64,000 bases of DNA from Arthrobacter sp. Hiyo8 (GTDB lineage Bacteria > Actinomycetota > Actinomycetes > Actinomycetales > Micrococcaceae): NCBI GenBank assembly GCA_001549895.1, contig AP014719.1, forward strand, positions 4,634,618 through 4,698,617. Reading direction: 5' to 3'. Position 1 is the stretch's first letter, and each line of letters begins with the position of its first letter. The translations under genes and the position numbers were made by a program. A model generated the notes under the pieces. That model was not told the DNA's origin. It searched no databases and saw only the letters and a list, made by a program, of their open reading frames with translations. Shown piece by piece: positions 42,096-52,310 of the stretch.

Positions 42096-42096
42096 G

Positions 42097-42962
42097 GTGA
42101 GCGGAGTCAAGCTGAGCCCCGGCCGCGTAGACCTTCGGCTGGCCCGTCTGCCGTTCTCACGTGGGCTGTCTCCCTTGCGGCCGCCTATCTACCTTCCCTC
42201 TGGACGGGAGTTGTGTGCGTGGCTTTGGCCCTCGCCGCGTGTCTTCTTCTCGCCACTCGGGCCAGGGCTCCTCGTAGCCTGAGGACGTTTCCTGCCACGT
42301 TGGCCGTTGCGTGTTTGTTCGGCGCGGCCGTGGCCGCCCACGCCGCAATGCAAGCCGGACAGCGCGACGACGGACCGGTTGCCGACGTTGCAGCGGCGCG
42401 CGATTCGGTGGTCATTCATGTGTTGATCGTGGGTGATCCTCGCGAGTTAGGCACGGATTCCCGTGGATCGGGACGGTGGGCCGTGCCGGCCGAAGTGATT
42501 GATATTGCGGCCGACGGCATGCTGATCCGCTCCCGCACCAGAATTCTGCTGACCGGAGGCGAAGGCTGGGGGCAGGTTGTCACGGGACAGGAGGTAAGAA
42601 CAGCCGGAAAACTGAAGCCTGCAAAGCCAGGACAAGTCGAGGCTGGTGTTCTTGCCGCCGCCACCCCACCCATGCGGCCGGACTCACAGCGCAAGCCAGA
42701 CACACAGAACAAGCCAGACACACAGAACAAGCCAGAAGCAAGGCACCCGACACAAGGACCTGCCGACGTTCCCCACGGTGCAGCCCAATTGAAAAGGCAA
42801 TTCAGTTCCGCCGCCGAGTGGTTGCAGGGCGACGCCGCCGGACTCCTGCCTGGAATGGTCACGGGCGACACCACGGGCTTGGACGAAAGCCTGGAGACGG
42901 CGATGAAAACCACCGGCACCACCCACCTCACCGCGGTCAGTGGGGCCAAAGTTGTTTCATGA
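42097..42962 (+). pseudogene. comEC: comEC 5' part, interrupted by foreign DNA
   Basis: ComEC forms the channel for DNA uptake. The N-terminal membrane segments (after a one-base correction at 42143-42145), the OB-like domain and the conserved TTGTTHLTAVSGA are present. In ComEC the next residues are Asn/Leu and the large competence channel. Here the frame instead reads KVVS-stop from 42948, and no later comEC sequence is found in the window. The gene is cut at this highly conserved motif, marking the left boundary of the foreign segment. DNA uptake by this route would be lost unless the 3' part lies elsewhere. Confidence 0.82.
42693..42728 (+). repeat. 18-bp tandem repeat inside comEC
   Basis: AAGCCAGACACACAGAAC occurs twice in perfect tandem (42693-42710 and 42711-42728), with a third partial copy. 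It encodes KPDTQN repeats in the soluble region between comEC membrane domains. In-frame copy-number change would be tolerated. Confidence 0.85.
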
Positions 42963-43126
42963 GGTGAGTCATCAAATGTTACTTGATGACGTGGGTAGGA
43001 ATCGCCGGCTAGGAAGGGCCACACAGCGGTCGTATCGCACGCCTCGACCTGTGGCCGCACCTGCCGTCAGTTCAGGACACGCCGCACATCTGCGGCATCA
43101 CATCACGCCCGACATAGAGTCGAGGC

Positions 43127-43516
43127 ATGCGATACGAATACAAACAGGTCAAGTACCGCTCCGAGGACGGCCGTTTCGACGGCAGTCTCAACACCATGGC
43201 CGCTGAAGGCTGGAAGGTCGAGAGTATCGACCGGATCGACGGGATCTTCCTCGTCACCTACAGCCGGGCGTTGGGTGAGCACCTGGTTGTTTCGACCTGC
43301 ACGAACATCGACGAGCTCAACAAAGATCTGCATGCCCATCGCAACTCACGGCTCGTGTCGATGAGCAAAGACGGCTTCTGGACGCTGATCTGGGAAGTGC
43401 TGCCCGTGGCGGCCACGTCGAAACACCCCACCTCGACGGAGCCGAAGCGACCTGCCGCAAACAGTCCGTTCGCATCGGTCTATGACTCCGTCGTCACAGA
43501 CGACCGACGCGCTTGA
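43127..43516 (+). CDS. DUF4177-like small hypothetical protein
   Basis: 129 residues, intact. The N-terminal half (MRYEYKQVKYRSEDG; LNTMAAEGWKVESIDRI) has the pattern of DUF4177-type domains: YEYK strand, then LN..A.EGW. The rest (SMSKDGFWTLIWEVLPVAA) is unassigned. TAGAGT ends six bases before the ATG, so the mRNA may be leaderless. Role in the element is unknown. Confidence 0.6.
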   Translation: MRYEYKQVKYRSEDGRFDGSLNTMAAEGWKVESIDRIDGIFLVTYSRALGEHLVVSTCTNIDELNKDLHAHRNSRLVSMSKDGFWTLIWEVLPVAATSKHPTSTEPKRPAANSPFASVYDSVVTDDRRA

Positions 43517-43544
43517 CCTGAACCGGTCAGATAAAAGAACGGCG

Positions 43545-43866
43545 TCAGCCGACCTCGGGCTCGTCGTCGCCCACACGGGAACATCGCCGTCGAACGTAAT
43601 GACTTCTTCGTCCTCGTCCATGATGAGCGGCGTGAATCCTCCAAGGGCCGCGGGGACAGGCACGTCACGCAACCAGGGAGTCCGAAGTGGACCGTCTCCA
43701 GGAGTGTGTCCCGGTCGTGGCCCGTATGCCAGTCGCCGGTGACCGGATCCGGACCGGGAATCACCCCGCAGTACGGCAAAAGGTCGCCGGCGTTGACGTA
43801 CAGGTGATGCACGACATCGCGGGCGGTAGCAGGGGACGAAGGCGAAGAAGGCTGCTGCGCTGGCAT
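43545..43866 (-). CDS. Small hypothetical protein (two probable frameshifts)
   Basis: From ATG 43866 the protein reads MPAQQPSSPSSPATARDVVH, then GVIPGPDPVTGDWHTGHDRD and, after a correction near 43680, LGGFTPLIMDEDEEVITFDG. A second one-base correction near 43554 gives a stop at 43545, 107 residues, which keeps it clear of the convergent neighbour. Without that correction the frame would overlap the + strand gene by 170 bases. No family recognised. Confidence 0.45.
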
Positions 43867-44036
43867 CCCTTCATGGTGTCACTTTCGTGCGTTTTGCACT
43901 CCAATCCGATTCGAATCGCCATTACCACGATTCGAGTAATCATGTCGACAGCAAATTCGCAGTTGTGTTTGAATGGACGTAGAAACGCACAAGATGCACG
44001 CCGGACAGCAGGACGAATCCTAGGGGGATACAGACC

Positions 44037-44438
44037 ATGACCACCACGACCAAGCGACGCGGAACGCCCGCCCTGGCCATAGGTGCTGTCGCTCTGATGC
44101 TCGCACTGGCCGGCTGCAGCGGGACTCCGAGCGGCAACGGCGAGTACATCGGCGCGACCAGCGGCCCCGTCGGTGTCGTCAAGATCGACGGCGACACGGT
44201 GACCTTCACCTCGCTCGAATGCCCCGGCAAGTCCAATTACACGTCCGACACCAGCGTGGGCCAGCTGAACAAGGACCGCACACAGATCACCTGGACGCAG
44301 TCGGGCAAGTACCACGGCAGCGACCCGATCACCATCAACGATGACTCGGTCAAGGTGGGCGATCGCAGCTTCGTCGCTCGAAACGGATCCCAGGGCAAGA
44401 CGATGTTCGACGAGGGCATGAAAACCTGCGGAAGCTGA
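44037..44438 (+). CDS. Small secreted lipoprotein
   Basis: 133 residues. A signal peptide (KRRGTPALAIGAVALMLALA) ends in the lipobox LALAGC, so Cys26 should be lipidated. The mature part is beta-rich (GPVGVVKIDGDTVTFTSLEC; ITINDDSVKVGDRSFVARNG), with two further cysteines that could pair. It resembles small exported proteins common on actinobacterial mobile elements; function unknown. GGGGG before the ATG is the ribosome site. Confidence 0.7.
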   Translation: MTTTTKRRGTPALAIGAVALMLALAGCSGTPSGNGEYIGATSGPVGVVKIDGDTVTFTSLECPGKSNYTSDTSVGQLNKDRTQITWTQSGKYHGSDPITINDDSVKVGDRSFVARNGSQGKTMFDEGMKTCGS

Positions 44439-44457
44439 CATCACGGCCTGCACCAAC

Positions 44458-44492
44458 GAAGAACCCCGGTGGATTTCCACCGGGGGTTCTTC
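44458..44492. terminator. Bidirectional terminator between the lipoprotein and the T4SS operon
   Basis: GAAGAACCCCGGTGG (44458-44472) pairs with CCACCGGGGGTTCTTC (44477-44492) around a four-base loop, one G bulged. It lies between two convergent genes and can serve both. Confidence 0.85.
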
Positions 44493-44509
44493 TGTATCAG
44501 CCGTCGGAC

Positions 44510-47500
44510 TCAGCGCCTGCTGTCATCCTTCACGGGAGAGGCGGGCCGACGCTGCTCACGCTGCGCTCGTGCCACCTCCTTGCCCTTGGCCTGCTGCACC
44601 GTCGCCGGCCTGCCGGTCGGCACCCTGCCAGGAACCGCGGGCAGAGCCTGCTGAAGCTTCGCGGGCACCGGCTGCCCCTGTCGAGGAGCCTGGCCCTGCC
44701 GCGTACCGGCGTTGCGAGCCGGGAGCGAACGCTGGGGAGACGGAGCCAGAGTCTTCTGCCCACCAGCATTCAGCCGCGACGGTCCGCCAGTCAGCTGGGT
44801 CTTCTGACCACTGGGCTGGCCCGCGGTCGGCACACGACCTTCACGACGGCTGCCCTGGCTCTGCTGACCGTTGGGCTGGTTGGTGTTGACCTTGCCACCG
44901 GTGGTCTTGCCGCCGGTCCCGACGCTACCGATGCCGAGCTGCGTGAGACCACCCTGCTGTCCGACGCGTTGAGCGAGCTGGCGGTCGTCCAGGGAACGAG
45001 CACCCTGTCCCGCGCGGTCCGAGGCGTTGATCGTCGAGCCCTGGTCGGCCGTGCTTCCACGACCGTCGCCGCTGGCAGGACCAGCACCAGGACCGCCGGG
45101 TGCGGAGCCGTCAGCGCCATTCACGCCGTCGGCACCACCGGAGCCAGAGCCCCCGGCAGGGCCTTCGCTGTGCCGTTTGAACCTGGGCCCCCGGAAGACC
45201 GGGACCACCGGGTACTCCATTCAGGCCGCCGGCGTTCCCGCCGTCATCTGGATTGCCACCGGTCGCACCGGCCCCCAGCTCGCCCTTCTGCTGACCACCT
45301 TCGACCGCGGTTCCATTCGTGCCGCCGACATTCGTCGCCTGCCCACCAGTCGTGGACGACGGATCGCCAGGCTTGCCCATGTTGCTCATCGACGAGGAGC
45401 CCTTATTGCCGCCCAAACGGCTCGCCAAGGCACTGCCTGCACCTGCACCCAGACCGCTGGCCATCGCAGGCATGAGCCCACCGCCGGCCTTCGGCGGGGT
45501 GTTAGTCTCGAGGAACCGGTCCACAAGCTTGGTCACGGCCTCGTCCATCGCCTTCAGCACCGATCCCCGGACCCGAATCAGCGTGATCGTGATGCCGACG
45601 ATGAGCAAGATCGACACGAGGGTCATGACCACGACCAGCACCGGACCCAGGGTCGAGCTCGCGAGCACGTTGACGAAGTTGCCGTTCGACGGCTTCAACA
45701 GGTTCGCGATCGGGCTCTCGATGAGCTGCGGCAGCGAGATCAGCAGCTTCGAGACGAACTGGTAGAGGAACACCGTCACCAGCACCTCAAGGATCATCGC
45801 GGTCGCATAGATGATGACCTTGGCGATGCTCGCGACCGAACCCAGGGTCGCAAACGGCACTGCGACGATGGTGCTGAAGCCGCGCTTCAGCGACGCGGTG
45901 AGCATGCCCAGGCCGTAGGTGATGCCGAGCAGCGCGATGCACAGCAGCAGCACGAAGGCGTTGGCCCAGTACATGAACGCAGATGCTCCAGTGCCGACCT
46001 GGGCCACCGAGGAGTGGAACGTCCGGGTGAATCCCGAGGCTGACTTGTTGGCCGAGTAGACCGTCATGGAATCCGCATTGAACGCCGTGTTCTGGTAGTT
46101 GTACGCCGCCATCGGAGCCAGGTTGCAATCCAGCGGATCCTTGGTCCCGTCCTTCACGACCCGGAAATCACACTGCGTCGTGCCGCTCGACGAGAACGAC
46201 ACACCGTTGGTTCCATCGACTGCCGACGCCGTCAGTCCAGAGTGGTTCGTCGAGAACAGCGGGTGCTGCTCAGGATTGACACCCGACTGGCCAACCGCTT
46301 CTTCGCCGAATCCGGAGGCGTCCTCGTACTTGCTCTTGGTGAAGAGCTGCTGCTTGTACGTCTGATCCATCGTCTTGTTCGCCTGAATCTCACCCTGGAT
46401 CTTCGACTCGAAGTCTGATGCGCTGACCGTCTGATGGCTCATGTACCGCCAGAGCATGTCGATGATCATGCCGGCACTAGACGCATCAGACTGCTGGGCC
46501 TTGTCGCCGTTGATGCTCGGCGTGTTCGCCCAGACCGAGGACGCGTTGCTGTTCTTGTCCACCGCCGAGACGCTGAGGTTCGCAAATTCACCAGCGTGCA
46601 CCTGCTTGTTGATCGCCAGCGCTGTGTTTCTTACCGAGAACGTCGAGATGGGCAGCGCGTGGCCGGTGCTCGGGTCCCAGGTGATCGAGGCGTTGTCCGG
46701 CACATGGAGCCGGTCCTTGTTCATCCAGCCTTCGAAGTCGACATACGTCGAGGCGACGACCTGCGTCGGTCCGCTGTTCTGCGTGCCGAGGTCCTCACTG
46801 AACTGCGCCAGGATCGAGGTGTACATGCCGCCGAAGATCGGCAGCCCGAACGCCAGGAAGAGCACGCGCACCACGATCTTCTTGAATGCTGATCCTCTGT
46901 CCATCTTCTTGAAGAAGACCAGGCCGATCAGCAGGAACCCAATGAACAAGGGAACGAGCACGCCCAGGACATCGAGACCAGCGTGCCGTACCAGTCGGCG
47001 ATGAAGCTCTCCAGCCCCGACAGGCCAGATGGCGCAGCGTGCACCGTCTCCTGCCCGTTCACGTTCGAGGTGACCATGCCGTCGGCGAAGTTCTTGTACG
47101 CCGGCGACACGGCGGCCAGTCCCTTGTGGAACCACAGGAACGGATTCATGAACTGCAGGATCTGGATGAACCCCCAGAACAGCAGCCCCACGCCGATCGC
47201 CAGGATGTACACCAGCCATATCAGCGCACCACCGACACCGCGGATGATCGGGTCGAAGCCTGCGGCCGAGTACATCTTGTCCAGACCCAGGTCGGCGTTC
47301 GCCGCGCCGAACTGGGCGTAGCTCTTCATGCCCTGATACCCGTCAGGGAACACGTCGAGCTTGACGGTGTGGGATGCCCCGGTCACGGTCGAGAACAGCC
47401 AGTTGACCCAGTTCCCGTCGTCGGCGTACCCCATCATCGAACCCGCTTCGGCCGGGTTCTGGTAGATGCCTGCCCACTTGCTGTCAGGAGCCGTGTTGCT

Positions 47501-47797
47501 GCTCTTCGGCGACAACCGGTCTGCGAAGTAGACGTTGGCGTTCGAACTGAGCTTGTAGAGAGAGTAGTCCTCCGCCTGCTGGTCATCGGCGGCATGCGCC
47601 GTCGAGGTGGCCATGAGGAACATCAGCGGCACGAGAAGTGCCAGCAGCAGCACGCCGGTGAGCGTGCGCACCCAGGTCGGCTGCGCCGCGGCGCGGGTGC
47701 GCAGCGCTTTCATGGCCGAGATAGAGGAACCCGTCCCGCCCCACACCTGCGCAATCACCCCCGCCGGTCTCATCGCCAGTCCCGTCTTCTGGGTCAT
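44510..47797 (-). CDS. TrbL/VirB6-like type IV secretion membrane protein (three frameshifts)
   Basis: Corrected length 1096 residues. An N-terminal signal peptide (LTGVLLLALLVPLMFLMATSTAHA), then about eight or nine membrane segments (e.g. LIWLVYILAIGVGLLFWGFI; VLVVVMTLVSILLIVGITIT) around a large extracytoplasmic domain. After VDRFLETNTPPKAGGG comes a roughly 350-residue disordered tail rich in Gly, Gln, Pro and Ser. Topology and neighbours point to the inner-membrane channel component. Breaks at about 46978, 45190 and 45161. The ATG overlaps the VirB4-like stop (ATGA). Confidence 0.72.
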
Positions 47798-50198
47798 CTT
47801 GCACTCCCGTCGTCTCGTCGCTTGGTCATCGTCATCTGCGGCCCGCTGCTGGCCTTGCCCGCCGTCGCGAGCATCTTCTTTTCGGCGGCCTTGCGCATGC
47901 GAACCGGCAGCGCGCCCCGCTTCTCTTCAGCCTGCTTGCGGTCCTCGTTGCTGCCGCCACCACCAGTGGTATTCGCCCCGGGGACCGGCTTCTCGGTCAT
48001 CACTGCAGCCAGACGCTTGCTCTCCTCGAGCTGCCGCGCCTTGCGCTGCATCTCCCGGCGCTGCTTCTCGCGGTTCGGGTTGATGCCCAGTGCAAGGTCC
48101 AGGTGGAACACGACGTTGGAGTGTCCGCGGCGCAGGTACGAGAAGTTCTCGCCCTTGCGGGTGATCAGTTTGGTCAGATCCTTGGGGATCTCCTGATGCA
48201 GCAGCTTCTGGTAGTCCTCCACCGTCTTGTCGCGCATCGTGCCGAAGATCGTGAAGTCCGCGGCGTCGAACTTGTTGAGCGCCGCGTCTGCGAGCATCTT
48301 GTCCACGTCGTTGTATGAGAACACCACCCGGCCACCGCGGTGGAACAGATGCTCGAACTGGCCCTGGATGTACTCCTTGACCCGCTCGTCAATGTGCTCG
48401 GCACCGTGGATGATCACCGTGTCGCCGTGCTGGAGCTTGCCGATCGCAAAGCCCACGATGTTCACCAGCTGCGCCATCGCCACACCCTTGCCGCGGCGCA
48501 TGAGCCGAGAGAAGTCGTACACGACGCGCTTGGCGTCACGAACGCCGTCGACGGCCTCAGCCGTGAAGTTGTTGAAGAGGTCGCCGTTGGTGTTGAGCAG
48601 ATTGCGGGCAACACCGGTCAGCACCGTCAGCGCGTCCAGCGTGGACTGGTTGTTCTTCGAAGAGTTCTCGCGCTCCTTCAGTGCCGTGTCCAGGTAGGAC
48701 ATGAACATCTGCAGACGCGGCACCTGGTCGTGGGGGATACCCACGACACGCAGGCGGGAGCGGTTCTCCTTCGCGTTGCGCACCCACATCCGCTGGTCGA
48801 CATAGAACTGCTCGGCGATCGTCTCGAGGTTGTCGCGGATGATCGAGTTCATCCCCGCGTCTCGAGCCTCATAGAGCTGCTCGAACATGAGCGTGAGCTT
48901 CTTCATCTGCGAGGAGAAGATCGACAGCTCATCCTCCTCGTCACCGAACATCTCGAACATGTTCACGTCGCCGCTGTTGAGATCGACGCGGGCCGTGAGG
49001 CCATCGAACTTCGGTCCGAGCTTGTCGAGGTTCGCACCGTCGAGCACTAGGTGCACGACCGAGCCGTTGGCCAGCAGGCACGACTGCGAAAGCTTCGAGC
49101 CCCACATGTTCGCGACCCGCTCCCGACCCAGGTAATCCGAGACGGCGTTGTCGGCGATGACCACATGATGGCTGTACCCGTTGGTGTCCATGAGCACGGC
49201 ACTGTTGTTCACGTCGCCGATCATGAAACCGACATACTCGCCTGCGTAGTCGTTGAGTCCGTTGGTCACCAGCGAGTAGGAGCCGGCCAGCTCGGTCGAG
49301 GTGAAGTGGAACCCGGCCCGCGCTTCTTGTCGTTCTTCTTGAACAGGCCCGAGAGCTCCTGACGTTGCTCACCGGCATACGGAGCCGCCTTGATCGTTCC
49401 GAAGCGGTCGATGTAGAGCCGTGAGATACGCTCGATCGTCTCCTCCAGTGTCGCCAGATCCGGAGCCTTGAGCAGCAGCCGGTTCTGCACCGAGAGGTAC
49501 GCCGCGCCGTCCTGCAGCTCACCGATCACCGTCTCCATGTCGCCGGCGACCTTCTTGGCCTTGCGGCGCGAGGACGTCGTGCCGCTCTCGGCCTGCTCGC
49601 CGCTCTCCAGCTTGTCCAGCTTCTCGGACTGCTTGGTGTACTGGTCGATCCACTTCTGGTCCCGTCGGACGATCTGCTCAAGTACGACCGCGGTCACGCG
49701 ATCGTCGAGACCGTCCGGGATCCGGCCGATGCCCCAGAAGGCCGCAAAGCCATCCTGGGCAGCCGAATCGTGGAAGAACGACAGCACGCAGCCGACCGAG
49801 GAGTCCACCTCGAAGTAGTCCGAGCGGAAGACATACCGCTCCTTCGGCTTCAGAGCCAGCAGGTGCGGGTAGCTATCGAACTTGCCCTCGAGCTTCTTTA
49901 TCTCTTGACGGCGCTGCCACCAGTTCTGCTTCGGTTCAGGCTGCTCGTCGTCGGCTGCTCCGTTCGCGGTGCCGCTGTGTCTTCCGAAAGAACAGCGTCC
50001 TCCACGAGAACGGCCTCCGCCTCGGCGATCAGGCTTTCGCTGTCGCCGGTCGAACTCGTGCTCTCGTCGAGCACCCCCTGTTCCGCCGTGGGCTTGCTGC
50101 GCCCCGGCGGTCTCGAATCTTCGTCATCAGTGCCATCTGCATCTCCGGCTCGTCGTCTTCGTGAATCTGTCGGTTTTCCTGTACTGCTCTCTGCTCAT
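47794..50198 (-). CDS. VirB4-like conjugation protein with degenerate Walker motifs (four frameshifts)
   Basis: Corrected length 802 residues. The body has VirB4 layout (EVDSSVGCVLSFFHD; LAGSYSLVTNGLND; FGDEEDELSIFSSQMKKLTL, a typical post-P-loop acidic patch). Where Walker A should be, the sequence reads HHVVIADNAVSDYLG, with no GxGKS/T; the Walker B position reads TVIIHGAEHI, with no Asp. It may be a structural, ATPase-dead paralogue. Breaks near 50178, 50104, 49968 and 49313. Both ends overlap neighbours by four bases. Confidence 0.72.
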
Positions 50199-51067
50199 GC
50201 CGCATCTACGCCCTGGTAGAAAACCCGCAGCATCTGGTAGCTCTCCTCGCGGTCGAGCACCGTGGCCTCCTTGACCATCAGCGAGGACTGCTCGACCTCG
50301 GCCTGCAGGATCAGGCGCGCCTGGCGGAGCGCCTCCGAGCTCTTGCCCTTGAGCAGCACGTACTGATGGATGGAGCTGAATTTCCCGCCGACATGCTCGG
50401 TGAGGATGTCGTGTTGCTCGTTCTGCAGCTCCAGCAGATCCGGGTCACGGATCTCGAGGGCCTGGTTGCGGCGCTCCAGGTTCGCAAGCTGGTGGTAGAT
50501 GCGCTGCGGCTCCTTCGTCGTGATGAAGTCGTACTCGCACGTCGTCTGCACCTTGCGCCAGAACGAGTCGACGCGGTCCAGGATCGCCACACGGTCCTCG
50601 TCGAAGAGCAGGTAGCTCGCCGAGCCGACCACCAGATAGATCTGTCCGACGCTGCCGTCGGCATAGTGGATCTCTCCGTCCTCGGTCACATCGTCAATGC
50701 CGACGATCGAGTAGAACTCGCTCGGGTCCGCGTTGCGACGGGTCAAGACGTGCCTGGCCCGCTTCGGCGCGTACGCCAGAAAGGCAGGCACCGTCCTGAA
50801 GCGCAGCTCGCGGGTCTTCGTCAGGCCACCGAGGTAGAACACCGCGATGAAGCCCCAGATCACGAACAGTACGATGAGTCCGGGGTTCGCATCCTTGATG
50901 AACGTCGTCATCGCCGCCCAGACCACGACCAGCATGCCGCCGCCGAGAAAGACCAACTGCTTCAGCGGTGTCGCCGGGATCTGCCAGCCGAAGATCGGGA
51001 ACGAGATCTCATGGTCGAGGTAGCCGCGGTTGAGCGGCGTAGTGATGCGATACGAACTTTTCGCCAT
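50195..51067 (-). CDS. PrgI/VirB3-like membrane protein with cytoplasmic extension
   Basis: 290 residues, intact. MAKSSYRITTPLNRGYLDHE, then two adjacent membrane helices (LVFLGGGMLVVVWAAMTTFI; LIVLFVIWGFIAVFYLGGLT), the PrgI-like hairpin that partners VirB4. A soluble region of about 200 residues follows, with a coiled-coil-like LANLERRNQALEIRDPDLLELQNEQ. Directly coupled to the VirB4-like gene (ATGA). First gene of the three-gene secretion operon. Confidence 0.72.
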   Translation of the reverse strand: MAKSSYRITTPLNRGYLDHEISFPIFGWQIPATPLKQLVFLGGGMLVVVWAAMTTFIKDANPGLIVLFVIWGFIAVFYLGGLTKTRELRFRTVPAFLAYAPKRARHVLTRRNADPSEFYSIVGIDDVTEDGEIHYADGSVGQIYLVVGSASYLLFDEDRVAILDRVDSFWRKVQTTCEYDFITTKEPQRIYHQLANLERRNQALEIRDPDLLELQNEQHDILTEHVGGKFSSIHQYVLLKGKSSEALRQARLILQAEVEQSSLMVKEATVLDREESYQMLRVFYQGVDAA

Positions 51068-51158
51068 CGGGATCGTCCTTACTCCTTGGTCCTGTCGTGT
51101 CTCCTATGCGAATGACCTGAAAGACGAGTCAATCACGACTCCAGCCTATCGCATGAGT

Positions 51159-51196
51159 GCTATTCAAGACACCTATTGAATGGTGTCTTGAATAGC
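51159..51196. repeat. Perfect 15-bp inverted repeat in the T4SS operon promoter region
   Basis: GCTATTCAAGACACC (51159-51173) and GGTGTCTTGAATAGC (51182-51196) flank TATTGAAT. It lies about 95 bases upstream of the PrgI-like start and could be an operator or a structured mRNA end. It is distinct from the terminator beside it. Confidence 0.75.
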
Positions 51197-51200
51197 AAAA

Positions 51201-51230
51201 CCCCATGCCCGGATCTCTCCAGGCGTGGGG
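51201..51230 (-). terminator. Terminator of the phosphoesterase gene
   Basis: Read on the - strand, CCCCACGCC pairs with GGCATGGGG (one G-T pair) and is followed by TTTT. It lies 30 bases beyond the phosphoesterase stop. Confidence 0.75.
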
Positions 51231-51259
51231 GTCAGCTACCGCCGGCAGTGCGTCTCTTG

Positions 51260-52153
51260 CTACGCCGGCACGTCCTCCAGCCGGGGTGTTTCGCCGGTCA
51301 GATCGAGGACCGCGAGGCTCCCCGGCGTCCGCTCGCGATCGAGGATCTCCTGGCGGACCGGGAGTGAAACCACCTCGCCGTCACTCAGGCGTTCCAGGGC
51401 AGCGCGCTCCGAGTGGCGGAAGTGGTAGTGGCCGCTCACCAGCAGTGTCTCCTTCGTCGGATCCAGGACGGAAAGCACGCGCGAGGTGTGCTCCCGCTGC
51501 GCCAAACGCGCGTACGCCAGGTCCTTCGGATCCCAGCCGAAGCCGTCACCGAGCCTGGAGATGAGCCCCGGCGTCGCCAGGGCCTCATGCGCCAGAACCA
51601 CGTCGGGACTGATCGGCAGCGTGACCAGACCCTTCGCCTGCTCGTCAGTGGGCAGCTCGGCGGCCCACCAGCTCTCTCCCGGCGTGCGCATGCCTCGATC
51701 GATGCTCGCGGCTCCTGCGAGCCAGCCGACCACATGTGTTGTACCGCCGTCGCCGCTGCCGGCCGACACCGCGATCGCGCCGGAGCGAGGAAGGAGCCCG
51801 ATGTGAGAGAAGATGCGTGCTACGCCGTGCTCGTTGCGCGGCAGGGCGTCGATGAGCGTGTAATTCTAGTGGTTGCCGAGCACGACGTACAGCGGCATGC
51901 CCAGAACCGTGAGCACGTCATTAAGCTCCGCCAGTGCCCGGGACTCCATGCGGGTGCCCCGCCAGATCATCCCGAAGTCGCCGAGCTGGACCAGTGAGGT
52001 ACAGCCCCGCGCCGCCAGGACCGTCGCCGCATGGCGCAGGAACGCTGCGTCTCCGTGGGTGTCGCCGATCAGACCGACACGTCCGCCCAGGGCGGGGGTC
52101 ATGTCCGCCGTGCGCGGTCGTGTCGCGGTGGTTGCAGTGGACGTCATCGCCAT
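51260..52153 (-). pseudogene. Calcineurin-like metallophosphoesterase with nonsense codon in GNHE motif
   Basis: 297 codons in one continuous frame apart from a TAG at 51866-51868. Motif I GLIGDTHGD and motif II VQLGDFGMIWRG are before it; motif III reads LGNH-stop-NYTLIDALP where the family has GNHE/D. After it the C-terminal His motif VSGHYHFRH is intact. GAG to TAG is one substitution, unlike the indels elsewhere. Either the gene was inactivated or the base is a sequencing error. In its intact form it would hydrolyse a phosphoester, substrate unknown. Confidence 0.8.
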
Positions 52154-52256
52154 GAATCGTGTCCTTTCGCCTGGTAATCGAACTGAAGTCAGGCAGCCAG
52201 TCTACTCGCTATCGGAATGCGACTCTATAGGGAATTCGAATGGCCTTTGGATACGA

Positions 52257-52299
52257 CAAGACCCGCCCGCAGAGCTCATCGCTCCACGAACGGGTCTTG
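52257..52299. terminator. Hairpin beyond the topoisomerase gene
   Basis: CAAGACCCG (52257-52265) pairs with CGGGTCTTG (52291-52299) over a 25-base loop, 12 bases past the topoisomerase stop. No T tract. Confidence 0.5.
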
Positions 52300-52310
52300 C
52301 CATGACACCG

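Noticed and set aside
42693..42740. Tandem repeats in comEC as a CRISPR-like array
   Set aside because: Direct tandem units without spacers, in frame, encoding KPDTQN; this is a coding microsatellite.
42960..42990. Imperfect palindrome TCATCAA/TTGATGA just inside the left boundary as an IS terminal repeat
   Set aside because: No matching copy at the right boundary and no transposase nearby, so it cannot be supported as an insertion sequence end.
43346..43672. - strand reading frame overlapping the DUF4177-like gene by 170 bases
   Set aside because: A one-base correction near 43554 ends the gene at 43545, clear of its neighbour; the overlapped part has no coding character.
46434..47004. + strand frames opposite the T4SS membrane protein
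   Set aside because: They oppose a protein with clear signal peptide, membrane helices and operon overlaps. The shadows have no ribosome sites or family features.
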